A stretch of DNA of 64,000 nucleotides from Mycteria americana (GCF_035582795.1 NC_134369.1:56854001-56918000), one strand, 5' to 3'. Positions 12,961 to 27,208 are shown, numbered from the stretch's first letter. Translations and numbers: made by a program. Notes: a model not told the origin generated them from the sequence alone.

Positions 12961-14095
12961 TAGCTTTGGCTACTGGTGTAAATTTGGCATAGACCTACTC
13001 TCTGTAAGGCAGTTGTGCAGTAAAGTACTAGGGCAGGGTTTCACCTTGTGTCTTACTTGTACACACTCCTAAGAAAATCTCTATATATGACTTTTCAGAA
13101 AAAATCAAGCAAAAGCTGAGCAGACCGTTCATTTAATCAGGACTTTATTATGCCTCATTACTTAGAGGCTTATTGAAGCTTTGAGGAGAATAAGATCACC
13201 TAGAAATAAGAACAGAAATTTTGTCCAGAAGAGTAAACTGCAACAGAGTTTAAAAGACACAACGCAATCCACATGCTCATACTCTTCAAGGTGCTTTGTG
13301 CTGGGAAGGGATGAGAGTTAAGAATAAAACCTGATTTCATAAGACAAGCCTGAGCGTTGCAAACCTGTTTCCTACTGCCTACCTCCATAGCAATGTTTCT
13401 GTTGAGTGCCAGTGCACCACGGCCAGCATCTGGGAAGGCTGGGCCCCAGAGAAACCCAGCCAAGCTAGGAGGGGCTGACTTGGGGCTGGCAGCAGAGAAA
13501 TGAAGGGATCTTAAATTCCCCTCCTTCTGGGGCTCCCATACCCCACTCAGCACTGCCAGGAGATGCCTGCCTCCACGTGGGATTTGCTGCCCTGGATTAT
13601 CCAATGAAGGAAACACCTATCCTGTTTCTTAGAAAACAGGAATAGCGTGTCATTCTTCTAAAATGCAGTTAGAGGAGGAAAGGCTGCTTTGCCCTCCGTG
13701 CTGTGTGTTGTTGGAGGAGACGCCCAGTGCTCAGTAGACCACAGTGTAACTCCATTCTTTCCTGAGCATTAGTACAAAATTGTAAATCGTAGTTAAAAGG
13801 CACCTGCAAAAATATATATTAAAAAATATTTCATGGTATGGGTATCAGTATCAACTGATAAAAGATTTTACCAACAGTGAAAGCTGTGAGGCACCTCTGT
13901 ACTGCCTTTGCTCAGCTGTACCTGTGCCAATGTACAAGGTACCTGTGCCAAAAATGGTTTCGTGTTTTCAGTTCCTCTCGTGAAGGTGCTTTTAGTAACA
14001 CATGAAGAACTTGCCTCTCCTCTCAAAGCCGTTTCACCTCGAGGTGGCTCCTACCATGAACAAAGCTGCTACCAGGCTCTGTGGGCAGCCCCACT

Positions 14096-14250
14096 TTTGC
14101 GTGTCACGGCGCAGGGCTGTGCTATGGGGAAAGACAAGCAGCCGGCGAGCTGCTCTACCGGCGAGCATCGCTGCGGCTCGCCCGCCCCGCCTGCGCGGGT
14201 GGTGGCAGGCGCCAGGTCACACGTGTGCCTGCCGATGCCCGAGGGAAAGC
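14096..14250. other. Intronic GC-rich, CpG-containing patch
   Basis: About 150 bp with many CpGs (for example GGCGAGCATCGCTGCGGCTC and CCCGCCCCGCCTGCGCGGG) inside otherwise AT-rich intron. Open frames exist on both strands but none resembles a protein. It could be a small orphan CpG island or a chance GC-rich stretch. Confidence 0.4.
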
Positions 14251-15825
14251 AGCAGAAGGGAAGAGGCAAATCAGAGAGCTGAAGATGTATCGCTTATACG
14301 GGCAACGACTTCAAAGCCCTTCTCCATACTGATGAATATTTCATTAGCTATCAACACATAAAAATTAATGATTTTCAATAAAACTGGGTCTCGTACGACA
14401 CACCCATTTGCTTCATAGGATTGGTCTGTCCCGATGTGCCCCCAGTGCACAGCAGAAATATCAAAGCTACCTCTGTGCCAGTAGAGATCCAATGGCAGCA
14501 GCATCTTCCTGGGTTACAAAAGTTGTCCAAGAAACAGGGTAAATACCTGGTACGTATATTTTCACTCAGCTTCATCTCCTGGGCTAGGATGCTAGCAGTA
14601 CCTGTGGCAGCTATGTTTAGCGCTCTCGGCTAGGCTTTGCTGTTGGAAGCCCAGACAAGACGATGTGTGGGCTACAGCCACACTTCAAAAACATCCTTAT
14701 TTAGCAGATACAGGACAGAAATGGAAGAATAAGTTTTGTAATGTTATTCAATTACTGGACCATCTCTCCCAGTAACCTGAATGTTTATAAGATCATAAAG
14801 AACGTGAATGGAGGCTGTTTACATCTCAGTACTGCGGCATTCATCAAACAGCTGTTTGATTCATGCTGGCCATCAGCCATCAGAGGTGAATCAGTTCCCG
14901 CAATAGCAACTGGTGGGAGAAGCGAACTTGCTTTCTAAGACTGGTTTGTGAACAGGACCCCTGCTAGACGGGCTCAGTGCACTGACAACAGTTGCTTTCT
15001 GGGACATAGCCATTGAATTTTTGTGGAGCTGCCCACCATGATCCTTGCTTAATAACTAGCCTGGGCTGGCCAGCCTGGTGCTAATGCCCAGACATATGGG
15101 GCTCATGTTAAAGAAGGAAGAACACTCCTCTGGAGGTAGTTTTCAGAGTCATGGAAAGGGACTCACATTCTGACTTCTCCCTTTGACTATCTCAGAAGGA
15201 CCAGAAAAATTCAATCTGGATATTTTTTATTTGACACTGTAAAGATAGAAATCAAAGAAGAAATCCTAATGATGAAAATTCTCTGCAACCTTAGTTTTTC
15301 TCTATTAAATTAGTTAACAGCCATATGTGGACCATCTATCTGTCCGGAAAACAAGCAGCGTACTATTCATTCCTCGTAGGAAGAGGTCACTGGCTCAACT
15401 ACCTCCCACGTACAAAGCAAATGTTTTACAGTTCTAATAAAAAGCAGCTCCATCTGGACAACTTTCAGCAATGCACTCACTACTGCTCAATGCTTGTTGA
15501 GGACCAATGTTCAATACTCTCAATCTCCCAAGGCTTTTACATGTATTCCCTGATTTTCATCTTCAGTCTGGTAAGTTAGACAGTCCAGCATCTAAAAGAC
15601 AAACAAACTGTCTTGCCTCAGTGTTTTTTACTTATTATCCCAATATGTGATGATTTTGACTTACTCTTCCAAACTACAAAGTCTTATAGGTAACCTGGAT
15701 GATATTACCTGCACTGTTTGGAAGGACTATGTATGTTGGGTTACTTTCAGTTTTGGACATTTGATGGAGGTCTCCTTCCTCAAGCTGCATTGCCCCTTTA
15801 CTCTTTATGAAAAAAAAAAAGAGGT

Positions 15826-15848
15826 GCCTTTTGTGAATCACAAAAGGC
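15826..15848. repeat. Near-perfect 23-bp palindrome
   Basis: GCCTTTTGTGA and TCACAAAAGGC are exact reverse complements separated by a single A. It follows an 11-base A run. Confidence 0.9.
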
Positions 15849-17056
15849 CGTTCTTTCCCTAGAGACCTTTGAGTACTTCAGTCTTAGCCAAACAAAACTA
15901 GTGGTCAGCTGATAAATAAGATTTATGGGAGAAAGTAAGCATACAGTTTTGAACATTTTCAGACCTTTTCTGTCTCTCTCACACATGGAGAAGAGGAGAA
16001 GATCTGTACAAGTGCACAGTGCTAGGACCATTATGCAAAACGGGAAAGTCTCTTTCACGGCACTGCAAGTCATGTCACATCAATAAGCTTTGATCTAGCC
16101 CCAAGATACCATCTCCTAAGGACAGTTTCTTCTTTTCTGGCTGTTCACACGAGCATTTTTCAAGCCTGCAATTTACGGCTAATTCAGCTCTCCCTCACAG
16201 CCATTTTTAGTTGACCAGTTTCTGGAGTACATTTAAGCAAGCCCTGCAGGCATGTGGGCAATTTCTGTTTTGGGGTGTTTCACACTCCCCTGTGATAGCC
16301 AAATCCCCCTCGCTGTGCATGGATTGACGATCCAGCCTTTGCTGAGTGCTTCTCTCGGAGAAAAAAATAAATCCATACGGAGCTGCTCTGCAGCCACTCA
16401 GAAGCACTTAGAGGTTCCCTGAGCTCGTGCGCTCGGGCTGCAAAACGTGGTGGGCAGATCTCTTTCTGCAGAAGTGCATCTATCCCAGCCTGCTGAAGTC
16501 ACTCTGGGTATATCTGAAGGGAGGATTTGGCCTGTTCAGATTGCAAGTAATTGCAATAGATTGCTGAGCCACACATGAAATTTAAGAAGTGGAGTTTAGT
16601 CTTCATTTATTTTCAGCAGTGCAAAGTCAGAGTAATTCCACAGGATTTGTTCTGATGTTACAGAGGAAGATCTGCCCCTGGGAGACCAAGGTGATGCAAT
16701 CACATTTCCTACTAGGTCTTCAATTAAGCTCACTTCAGAATTATGCTCCTACACAAAACCAGTCTTAAGGAAGAGAAGCAGCTTTATCATTAGGATACTG
16801 GACTATTAACTGACATAATTGATAAAAGTACTTTCAGTGACCCCTCACATTACAACCCATACTTTGCATTCCTTATAACGATCTTTAAAAGGTTTTATTG
16901 ACTGGAGGGATATTACAGCTGATGTTATGCCTTGGGTCTTCTCAGTGCAGAATACATTGTTGATATGTTTTGATGACAAAAGGAAAAAAATGAATGGTCC
17001 TAATGTAACAAAATGAGCTCATGTTGCCAGCCTTTCAGCCTGGCAAAAAGCCACTA

Positions 17057-17275
17057 AATGAAAAAAAAGAAAAAAAAAGAAAAAAAAAGAAAAAAAAAGA
17101 AAAAAAAAGAAAAAAAGAAAAAAAAAGAAAAAAAAAGAAAAAAAAGAAAAAAAAGAAAAAAAAAGAAAAAAAGAAAAAAGAAAAAAAAGAAAAAAGAAAA
17201 AAAAAGAAAAAAAAAGAAAAAAGAAAAAAAAGAAAAAAAAAGAAAAAAAAAGAAAAAAAAGAAAAATAAAAAAAG
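17057..17275 (+). repeat. Long polypurine A/G simple repeat
   Basis: About 215 bases are runs of four to nine A broken by single G, with one T near the end. On the PRIMA1 transcript strand this reads as runs of U broken by C, a long polypyrimidine tract inside the intron. The open frames here, made only of Lys/Glu/Arg or Phe/Leu/Ser, are artefacts of the repeat. Confidence 0.97.
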
Positions 17276-20200
17276 AAGATATTAAATGCATGGAATGAAG
17301 GCACCCTGCTTCAAACAAAGCCAGAACATGTCTGGAGGATGGCCACAGCCACGGCCGTGCCTGGCAGTGTACTACGCACTGGCCGTGCCCTTTGGGGATG
17401 AGCTGGGCGAGCTCCTGCTCCTCAAAGGCCTGTCCTGTCACAGAGCAGTGTAGGCAGCTAAGGCACATGCATGGGGCTCAGTTCATGGTGCACCACGCTC
17501 TGCCAAGCAATGCAGAAACAGCCTGGAATTGTTAATATATACGTAGCTCCCAGATAACCGGGATTATAGGTAACTCTATTGCATTAGGCAGGATCTGCCC
17601 TAACAAGTCTATAATTAAAGAGAGAAGGCAGCTCAAATTTCTGTCCTAATTTCTTATGGAAGACAAGCTTGAACAATCTAGTCTAATGAAAAGAAAGAGA
17701 GGATGGGATTGGTCTCAGGGAACACCAGGAAAGGAAAAGAATGGGAGAAATGAGAAGTAGACACAGGTAAATTTAAGCTGGAGATGCAAACAAGGTTCTT
17801 TTACTCTCAGTAGAATAACAGTTTGAATTGGGACTGCTGGAGGAGGTAGAAGGGAGAGAGGGAAAACTACACAGCTTCAAGAAGGAGACTGGTATGTTTA
17901 TGAAAAGGATCAAATGCCACAATGCCCACAATACTGGGGACAGACAGTGTGACCCAAGGGTCTTGTTCCAGTCCCATGTTACTAAGATGTCTAGGCTGTC
18001 ACCCTGAAGAATCAAAGAAGGAATACTGACTGCTTGAGGGAACTGAAACAACCAATGTAACAGGAGAAATAATTTCACTGAGCTTCAGGTGCAGCCTCAG
18101 ATTCCCTGGGACTGATTCTCAGTGATCAAGGCAATACCTATAGCCAGAGCTGGACACGGGGTGCATTGCTCTACTACGGCACCCAGGTCAGGGCAATGGC
18201 TGGGAATAGGTAACAGCTGGATAACGAAGGCAGTACACTCTCCTACTTTGCTTTTTTTTCCATTTCATGCAGATCAGAAGGGGAAAGAGAGTAGCATTTC
18301 CCGGAGCCCTCCTGTGAATATCCTCCAGACTAGTGCCGACTGGATGCATTACTGCAGTAGTGGCATTATGCTGGTGTCTCACTAAAACCAAAGTCATGGA
18401 GCTTGTGTAATGATGGACAAAAATTTAAGGCTATCCCCAAACTGGACTGTGCACACTCTCTGGGGTTTTGTGCCCACAAGGTGAATGCACGTGCAGGTTT
18501 GGTCCTTCATTTCTGCACACATCTGTGACAGCTCTCCGTGACCCACACAAAATGGAGACATGCACATTCTCATAGGTGTTGGCATGAAGGCAACAAACAC
18601 TCCTCTGCTTATCTGCCTCTCAGTAATAAAAAACCACCAGTGGAAGCCCAAACTGAGATCTTTCTCTTAGTCCTTTAAAATTCTCCCATCTTTCTGGAAC
18701 AGATTGAACAACACCTATCACGATTCAATGCTCTCTATCTTCAAAGTGCTTAATGAACATTAATTAGGAAATCTGGACAAACATGCTTTTCAAGTGCCCA
18801 GCTGTACCAATCCTGATCAATACCTTGCTTTTTTTTATATAGACAACACACCTAAACGTATACATTGAACAAGACACGACAACTACCTAACTGCTTCTGC
18901 TCAGCTACAGTGAGGCCAGTAAAAGACATTTATAAACTATTATTTAGCTGGGCTCCCAATTAGAAGTTGTCCTTACAAAAAGATATCTATATTGGAGGGG
19001 AATTGGAGGAGGGAAAGGTGCAGGAATCCCCTACCATGTCTGCAAACTGCCTGGCTGTTGGTGCCCTGTACTCCAGGTCAGGGTGGGCATCAGTACTGGG
19101 AAAACATGGGGATGGAATAATAAGGTGGTGGAGAGAGGAGATGAGCGAGGGCTGCTCTTCACCGCTCTCTTGCTGTATCTGAAGGACAGTATGTCTCTCA
19201 CCACCCAAGAGACTGTAGATATTGCCATTTTAGGCACTGGACTTTTCCATCCCCAAAACAAAGTTGATCTGTGCTACTCTGTGCCCAGATTTTTTGCTGA
19301 ATGTAGATAACTACCTTGCTATTTGATCCCTTGCAAACATAGACAACAACTTGAAGGATGGACTTGATCCATACAGAAGAACAAGGCTACTCCTATTTCA
19401 CAGAATCATTTAAATAGAATTTCACAAACTTATTTAAATAGTAATGATTAATTTCTGTGCAGATGAACCAAAATTCTCTGCAGATTTTCTGTTATTGAAA
19501 TGCCTTTAATAGAAGAGTGTCTGTAACACAAATAAATGCAAGGAGCTGAGAAGAAAATTAAAACTTGTAAAATGAACTGACCTTTGCAACTATCTAGATC
19601 ACTTTGCATTTGAGGCAATCTGTCTCTGCCACCAACTAGAGTAAGACCACTGATTTCCAAGCAGCTGCTTCTGACTTTCTCCACTCACAAAGAAGAGTCT
19701 GCAGAGCCAGACCCTGCTCTTTGCAGGACAAATGCAAACCCACTGTAAGTGGACTGCACAGGGTGGTCCCAGCCTTCCCATACTCTAGGTGTGCAATAGG
19801 GCAAGCCCATACAGAGGCAGAGCAAGCAGCAAGTCCTGCACACCTTGATGTCTACAAAAAGATTTGGGTTTGTGCAGTTTCAGAGCTAAGTGGCTTTAGA
19901 CAACTGTAACTGGGGACAATTTCTGAGGAAGGATTTGAGTTCAGCCAGTCTCCACACTGGCTTCCCAGGGCTCAGAGCAACTGAAAGGAAGAGCCAGGTT
20001 AGCCAGCAGTTCCTGCTGCTTGGGACTATTAACATCTTTCATAAGGTTTCATGCTACTGCCTCAAAAAGCAGACACCAAAGAAGGCACCATTTCTCCATC
20101 TGGGACCTCTTTGCCAAGGCAAGAATGAGGAATGACCCTATTTTTCCCACTCTTGCCTCGCACACAGCTGGGATCAGACCCCCTGTTAGTGCTTCACTCC

Positions 20201-23200
20201 AGCACCTGGCGTTAGCTTGGGGAACGGATGCTGCGATGCTCATCTCCACAAATGCCCTCTGACATGGCTATTTAGCCAACTCTCTTGAGATGGACAAACC
20301 AGGATCATCGTTCTCCAGCCCAGACATACTGGAGGGGGTGGCCACGCGCCTGCCAATGGAGGGGACACGAGTCAGAGCCAGGTAACCATGTGGCAGAGCA
20401 GGACCACCCCAGCAGATGCCAGCTTCTCCCGCCCCCAGCTCTGCCCACACTGACCTACTGCGTGTCTCGCCTTTGCGGCAAGGCTCTACTGAGCTGGGAG
20501 CCGTGTGCTGCTTAGCAACCCGGGAGCATTATAAATATTTAGCAGTAAGTATGGGGGGTGCAGAGAAGGAAGGACAGAGGTAGCAGAAATCAGACCGTGC
20601 AGCCACACAAGTGGTGGCAGCAGAGCTGCAAGGGGCTTGAGGGTGGCTGCAAGTGATCAATGTGCGCCTGAGGAGCGTCGCAGCTCTGCTCGGGGGGACC
20701 TCATCCACAGCCTTTGCACCTTGGGCAGTGTGGCTGCATGGCAGCAACAGCACAGCAGGACAGGGGTGTGTGTGATGTGACCTCCCTCCAGAGCAGCAGG
20801 GACCCCTGAAACCAGCTGGTGGGGACAAGTACCCCTGAGCCATCCTTTATCAACGCCTGCTCTCAGCTAGGGCATGGAAAAGCTGAGGTCTTGTTTGGAC
20901 ACCCAGTTGTGACTAATTAGACAAAGGTGTGAAACTAATGCACATAAATTATAGTGTGAAATAATGCTGCTGTGGTCAGATGCTTCGCTACCTCCGGCGG
21001 AGATTCCCTGCACAGGAGGAAGCACGTCCGAGCACAGCTCCTGCCATTCCTTGAGCTCTACCTTTCCTCTACACACAGAAGTCCAGATTAGAGCCAGGCA
21101 TCAAAATCAAAGTCAGCAGAAGCCACGAATTAAAGGAGCCAAGGGTGGCCCCAAACCAAGGTTGCTGGCCTGAAGTGTGCCGAAAAGTCAGGCAGAAAGG
21201 GGGTATCTTCTGCATGGTCAAATCTGGGGCAACGTGGGGGTGATGCGGGAACCAAGGCTTTGTGGAAAACAAGAAAGGGCAGAGACTGGAGGGGAATGGG
21301 TCATGCACACAGCACTGAGAGGTGTGCTGAACAGTCCTGAGCATCTTGAAGGTGGTTGGATGAGTGTGATGGGTAGGGGACCGACGGGTGCCTAGCTGCT
21401 CCACGCCACCCCGAGGTGGTGACGTGGTCTGGCTTCCTGTCACCCCGAGGCAGAGCAGAGTGAGTCCGGGCAGAGCCTGCCTGGGGCAGCATGGGGCACG
21501 TGTGGGAACTGTCGGGGCATTTCCACACTTTTCTGGCTTTCTTGTTCTAACTTCTGGGCTTTTAGAACTCCTGCAAATCCTCCATGTCCGCTGAACCCAC
21601 CGGGAGCTGCAGTTGTTCAGCCCCTGGAGAAATCAGGCTTTTGATCCAGATGCACTGCAAATCCTTCGTGGAAAGGAAAAGGGGGCAATAAAGGCACCCA
21701 GCAGGTTCCTATGGGATTCTCATTGTGTAGAGGGAATTTCTGGGTGATACAGAGCTGGAGTAACGGATCTACACCCCCACCCTACTACCACGGGTACAAT
21801 TTCCTCTGAGTCATAAAAAAGATTGTCCCAGGCACCCCAGGGTGCTGCTGCTGGGTTCTTGCAGGCTGTAACAAACACAGTCCTAAGCTCAGATATCCCA
21901 GATAATCAAGCCAAAAACTTTCTTCAAGCGTCCCTGCACACTGTGCTGGGTACATCTCAGCCACAGCTGTGGCTTTCGCCAGCAGGGTCAGCCACAAGTG
22001 CCCTTGTCTCAGCTTGTGAAAACTATGATTGGCTTAAAAATTAAATGAATTTCTAAGAAAACTTTATTTCTTTGCCTTGTAGGATTTTGAATATGTAAGA
22101 GTCTTGAATTTAAAGTCAGTTTTTAGACTAGTAGGTGAAGAGAACCCTGATCTCATATTTATTCAGATTCCTTCAGAAGTTATGGCTTCAGGAAAAAATA
22201 TAATAAAAAACTCATGGTAAACCTGGCAACTCTCCTATATGTTTCAAAGCTCTAGTATCCACTTGTATCTTCTAATTGTGCTGGGGTGAATCAGGAATAT
22301 TTCAACCAATACAATTAGACCAGCATGACCATTATATTCTGGCACGAGCCTGTAAAATCCACCCGTGGCTATTACGGAGTTGCACTGAGGCAGTAACTGT
22401 ACAATACTTGAATCTATTGCAAGACTTCTGCCCCTTTGCTGTGGTACCCTCATCGGCAGTAGAAAACAGAAAAATGGCAAGTTTGTTTCTGGTCACAGTG
22501 AAAAGTTAATTGATCACAGGATATACCATAATGCTCTACAGATTTCTGTTGGCATCTTCGTCAATACATCACAAATTAGAAGTGGCAAGTGAAAAATGAT
22601 CCATAGGAGAGTATTCTGTGAAACACTTGACCACTTGTTTTACGCTAAAGACTAAAGCCTCCTGAAGGCTTCCAGTGTTCCTGGTTATGAGAAACAGTGG
22701 GGCATTAAGTATAACTTAAAAGAGAAATCTTGCCCTTTAATAGTTATGTAAACATTTAGTGCTTATAAAAATCCCGGACTGACAGCGCTGAAGGGCAGAT
22801 CCTCCTGCTTATCTGACCAACACATACTGCAAAGCAAACTTCCCTGCACAGCACTGCCCATGCAGTTGGCTCAGCCATCTCTCCAAATGAAAGGCTATTT
22901 TATCCACTTTACTCATCAGCCCTTGATCTGTCAAATGAACCGGCTAACAAGTAGTAGCAATACTTTTGCTATTCTACTTTAAAAATGAGGCCAACCCTTT
23001 TTTGTCTTGATGCACCCAAAAAACATTGGGCAGCGCCAACTGTTAGTCCCCCGTCCAAAATCCCCAGCGATGCCACTGAATCAGCAGAATGAATACAGCA
23101 GAGCTCTGGCGTCTCCAGTGGGCTTGAGTCAAGTTGTAAAGCTGTTCAACAGCTTGTCTCATATATACTAGGCTGGAAATTGTTGCACAACCAACACCCA

Positions 23201-23330
23201 GACTTCAATACCGTTTGGAAGAACAACTGATTTTCCTTGTACTAGCACTCAGTTTTCACCAAGCAGAGCTACATTTAGTTTAATAAATAGTGATAGCTTT
23301 GAAAGAACGCAAGAAAACCAACAAGAACTA

Positions 23331-23486
23331 AGAGAGGTTGTGGACTCTCCATCTGTGGAGATATTCAAAACCCAGCTGGACACAGTCCTGGGCAACCTGC
23401 TCTAGCTGACCCTGTGAGAGCATGAGTTTGGACTAGATGATCTCAGGCTGTCCCTTCCAACCTCAACCATTCTGTGATTCTATGAA
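23331..23486 (+). mobile_element. CR1 LINE, truncated 3' end
   Basis: The stretch runs from AGAGAGGTTGTGGACTCTCC through GATATTCAAAACCCAGCTGG and GGACTAGATGATCT to CATTCTGTGATTCTATGAA. This is the well-known CR1 3' region of birds and reptiles, with its terminal octamer-like repeat. About 155 bp remain, so it is a 5'-truncated, inactive copy. It inserted opposite in orientation to PRIMA1. Confidence 0.9.
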
Positions 23487-26091
23487 CTCATTTCTTGATG
23501 GTTAAAAAATGGGATCTCCTGCAGAAACATTAGTTGCTCAGGGTATTTAAATTGCCATTAGCAGATCATCTACAACCTCATTCCAAGGATGGGAATAAAT
23601 TCACCACTGGGAGATGATTAGGCATGGAGGCTAAGCAACACATGGGGATGTTGGGCTTTCATTAGAGGTGGCAGAAGACCTGGACAGTGGTGCTCAGCAG
23701 TAGATGCCAATCCTGTTGTTGATAAACATCATCATTCATCCAGTGGAAAAGATAATCAGGCTACAGGGTGACTGTCTTTTCCTTGCTCTTCCAAAATTTT
23801 GAAGTTTGTCTTTCTTTCAACTGCCCTCAGTCACGTTCCCAGGTCTTCCCGATGAAGACCATATTCCCTTTTGAATGGCACTTCTTAGGGGTTGACCCTT
23901 TTTGCAGTGCTGAACTGGTTTGATGTCAGGGAATTGCATCAGACACACAGATCTGCCCCCATAGATCTTCTTCTTCCCTTTGAGTGTCCCCCACTCAAAC
24001 AGTACTTATTAACCCAGCTTTTCCACCAACTATCTCACTTTATCTTCTGAGTAATTATGGTCTTTCCAGCCATCTGCTGAGCATTAAGGCACCATTTCAG
24101 TACAAACCCTTCTAATGTGTCAGGGAGAATAGAAGAGATTAACAATCTCAATGCACCTTGACCTGTCTGCCATCAGCCATGCTGTGAATATCCACTTAGA
24201 GCGATTAAGTAAGTTTAGGACACTGTTCTGTCTTCTCTCCCCACATGGAAAAGCATTGTTTTGTTGCAATTAGTAATGATTTTGGACTAGATCGTGCTCA
24301 GCCTCAGTGCTTCTCATGGGAGTTGGCCATATGGAGGACTACACGATCCTTGCTCTTTGGGGGAGTGAGTGGTACAAAACAGGCTGGGCAAGAGGTGTGG
24401 GGCCATGGCATGCTGAGCAGGACATACACCCCTGCACCATGGGACACACTCTTCCACACATAGCAGTTCACCACAGCCCCAGATCCCACTTTTTACCCCC
24501 CTTAAACAAGCCTCTGTGTTTTCCCCTTGCAAGCATCTGCCTCGTTTTGTCAAGCAAAACCAACTTTCTGAACCTTGCTCCTGCTACTGAAACTAGACCT
24601 TGCAGCATACGGGGTCTATAAATCATATGCTAATGCTGAATACCCTAGAAAATACCTGAGCAATGAATTTTAAGGCAGTTTAAATATGACCTGTCATTTT
24701 ATTTCAGTACAATGTTTTCTCCCATTTAATTATTATTTGAAGGTGAACTCAGTGCCTATTTAAGGAAGTGCGTATGTAGGCATTTATGGTACCTTTCTCT
24801 CAGGCTATGGGACACATACAAAACAGTGGCTTGACAAAGTTAGAATAGTGAGTAAAAGGTATATCATGTAAAACTTTGCTATCATCAGCTTGCTTTCCCT
24901 GCTGACTTAGCAAGAGGGCTCTTTGCAGCAAACCCCGTGGTACATCTGAGAGCAGAGGTATCCATCCTACCTAAAATCCAGCAGAGCCAAGGAGTCACAT
25001 CCCTAGGCACAATGGGCTGCTCATGGGTCATCTCAGACCATGTGGATGTTCTGGAGATACTAAGTACAGGTTTTTCACATGTTGGCAAACCATTCGAAAC
25101 ACCTCCTGCCACGTTGCATAGCTGTTGCATCAGCTCGCATGGAGACCTGGATGCTCAGCTTTGCTTTGCCCTGTGAGGTTTGAGAGATGGCTCCAGTATC
25201 TTAATTTTACACAGGGAGCCAGGGATTTATTTCTCCCTTTTATGTAAATATCTTACTCCCCTCACAGACACTGACACGCCAGTTAGCTGCAGAAATAGGA
25301 TTACATACTGCAGGTCCCTCTCTCTCCCATCTCAGTTGCTTATTTACCAAACAACTCTTGTTAATCCTCTTTACTGTGTTTACTTCCCACTTCCCTCCAG
25401 TCTTACTTTGTTACTCAGGTGCTTGGAGATGTTAAAAAAAAGCGTAAGAGACAGCCACCTCCAGAACTGATGAAAATTAATTGTGCTCCACTGATTGTTT
25501 TTGAATCCACACCGATTTACACCAGATGAAGATTTGTTAGAGCTGCTGGCACTCATGGTGCACTTGCCCAAGTCCAGTCCACAAACCATGTGATACTGAA
25601 ATGATCTAGCTTCCTCCAGCCTGTGGTAGTTTATGAATTGTCCTTGGACCTCCTGCTTTTACTTCTTGGTGACAGTCTTTGAGGGGAAGAGAAAGAATGG
25701 CAGGTTTTCACAGACAGAGACATGGTAGAGAAATACCTGGAGGTATTCCAGATTTTGAACCAGTTATTCATCTGCTCTTCCTATGTGCTACAGAAATCGC
25801 TGGTTGTCAGGTCACTTTCCTTATCCATGAAACAAGCAGAAAAGTCCCGCTGCTTACAGTGGGCCTGAGCCCTGGCCAGTGAGTGATTAAGCCTGGCCTG
25901 GAAATCCACGAATGTTACAGACTGTGATGGCTGCTGGCGCTAAGTGCCAATCCCTACATTTTTTCTAATGTGCCATGGAAAAGTTTCTTAAGAGAAAATT
26001 CACATTTTTTAAAAGAGGAAATATCCCTCTGTCACCAAGACCAGAGAAAATAGCTGTTCCCGCACTGCCAAACTGAGGGTGCTATCACCAC

Positions 26092-26144
26092 GTGTGTAAC
26101 CATGCTGCAGGACAACACAATGTGTGTAACCATGCTGCAGGACA
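26092..26144. repeat. Perfect 23-bp direct repeat, period 30
   Basis: GTGTGTAACCATGCTGCAGG plus ACA is found at 26092-26114 and 26122-26144, with a 7-bp spacer. This is a local tandem duplication in the intron. Confidence 0.9.
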
Positions 26145-27098
26145 TCTGTACCTGGTGTGCCAGTCATGCAGTGCCCAACACTGTAGACACCAGCATCACA
26201 CATAGGAAATTTAGAGGCTGCTTTAAGAGCCTTCAAAGAATCGCCCATATGTATCTTCCCAAGAGTTTAACCTGTCTAGCAGTTCTCTGAGTGTTAAAGC
26301 TGATGATTGACACATTTTGGTATTAGTTGCCTCATGGACCAGAGAGGTCAAATCCATCCACTGAAATGGATTTCAGCATTTCTTATGACCATTTTGTATT
26401 AGGAGAACCTGAGTATTTCCAGCGGAGATGCAGGGATGGAGGTAGCAGCATGCTCCCTTGGTTCTGGTAGTTATTTTATATAAAGAAGCACCAATTCGCT
26501 AGCTTGTATTTTATCACAAAAAGCCTTAGTGCCTAAAATTGGTGATATGCTAAAGTTTTAGCTTTTACGAGGCAAAACAAACCACCCGAGGAGAAACAGT
26601 TTTTATACAGATTGAATAAAAATACAGTTGAGTTACGATACCTCAAGGACAGTCACTCCCTCTCTTCCTGCTACAGAAAAGCAGACATGAGAGAGTTTGA
26701 TTGGGTCTGGCCCTTTGAAACCAGTAAATGAGATTTTAACTTAAGCACAATAGGATTTTTCTTTTTCTTTCTACTTCAAATTTGATTCTTATGAAAATGA
26801 GGGATTAATACAACAGATCCAAGCTCTGTGCAAATAAATCTCTTCCTGCTCTTTCCTACTAAAACATTTAACTCTTGCTACACCCCGCAACCAGATGATT
26901 GCTGTTATTTCACTCTTCAGCATCTGTTCAGTGCTTACACTGCTAATTAAGCTGAGCTGTATGCTTTAGGCTAAATAGGACATAGATAGCATTGATGGTC
27001 AGGCTGTAAACCCCACCTCATTTGGAAGACTAACAAGCAGAGAAATCAAGTTATTCCAGTTAGGCTTTTGCAATACTCTCCTGTAATACTTATGGATT

Positions 27099-27208
27099 TG
27101 TCACTGGGAGATATATACCATATATGTCTACTATAGTAGATACATAGGATCTACTATGGATAGGATACATACGATATAGAGAGATGTATACATAGGATAC
27201 ATCTATCC
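27099..27208. repeat. AT-rich cryptic simple region with GGATACAT-type repeats
   Basis: Short units such as GGATACAT, GATATA and the palindrome CTACTATAGTAG recur imperfectly. It looks like a decayed microsatellite. Confidence 0.5.

Noticed and set aside
14002..14361. Overlapping open frames on both strands of a GC-rich patch as a novel exon
   Set aside because: Open frames on both strands reflect composition. There is no family resemblance, and inclusion would disrupt the well-supported PRIMA1 splicing.
17019..17468. Poly-Phe and poly-Lys open frames of 75-149 codons
   Set aside because: These are translations of the A/G simple repeat on either strand, with no independent coding evidence.
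19396..19420. CACAGAATCATTT resembling a reversed CR1 terminus
   Set aside because: The adjoining sequence does not continue into CR1; the match is too short.
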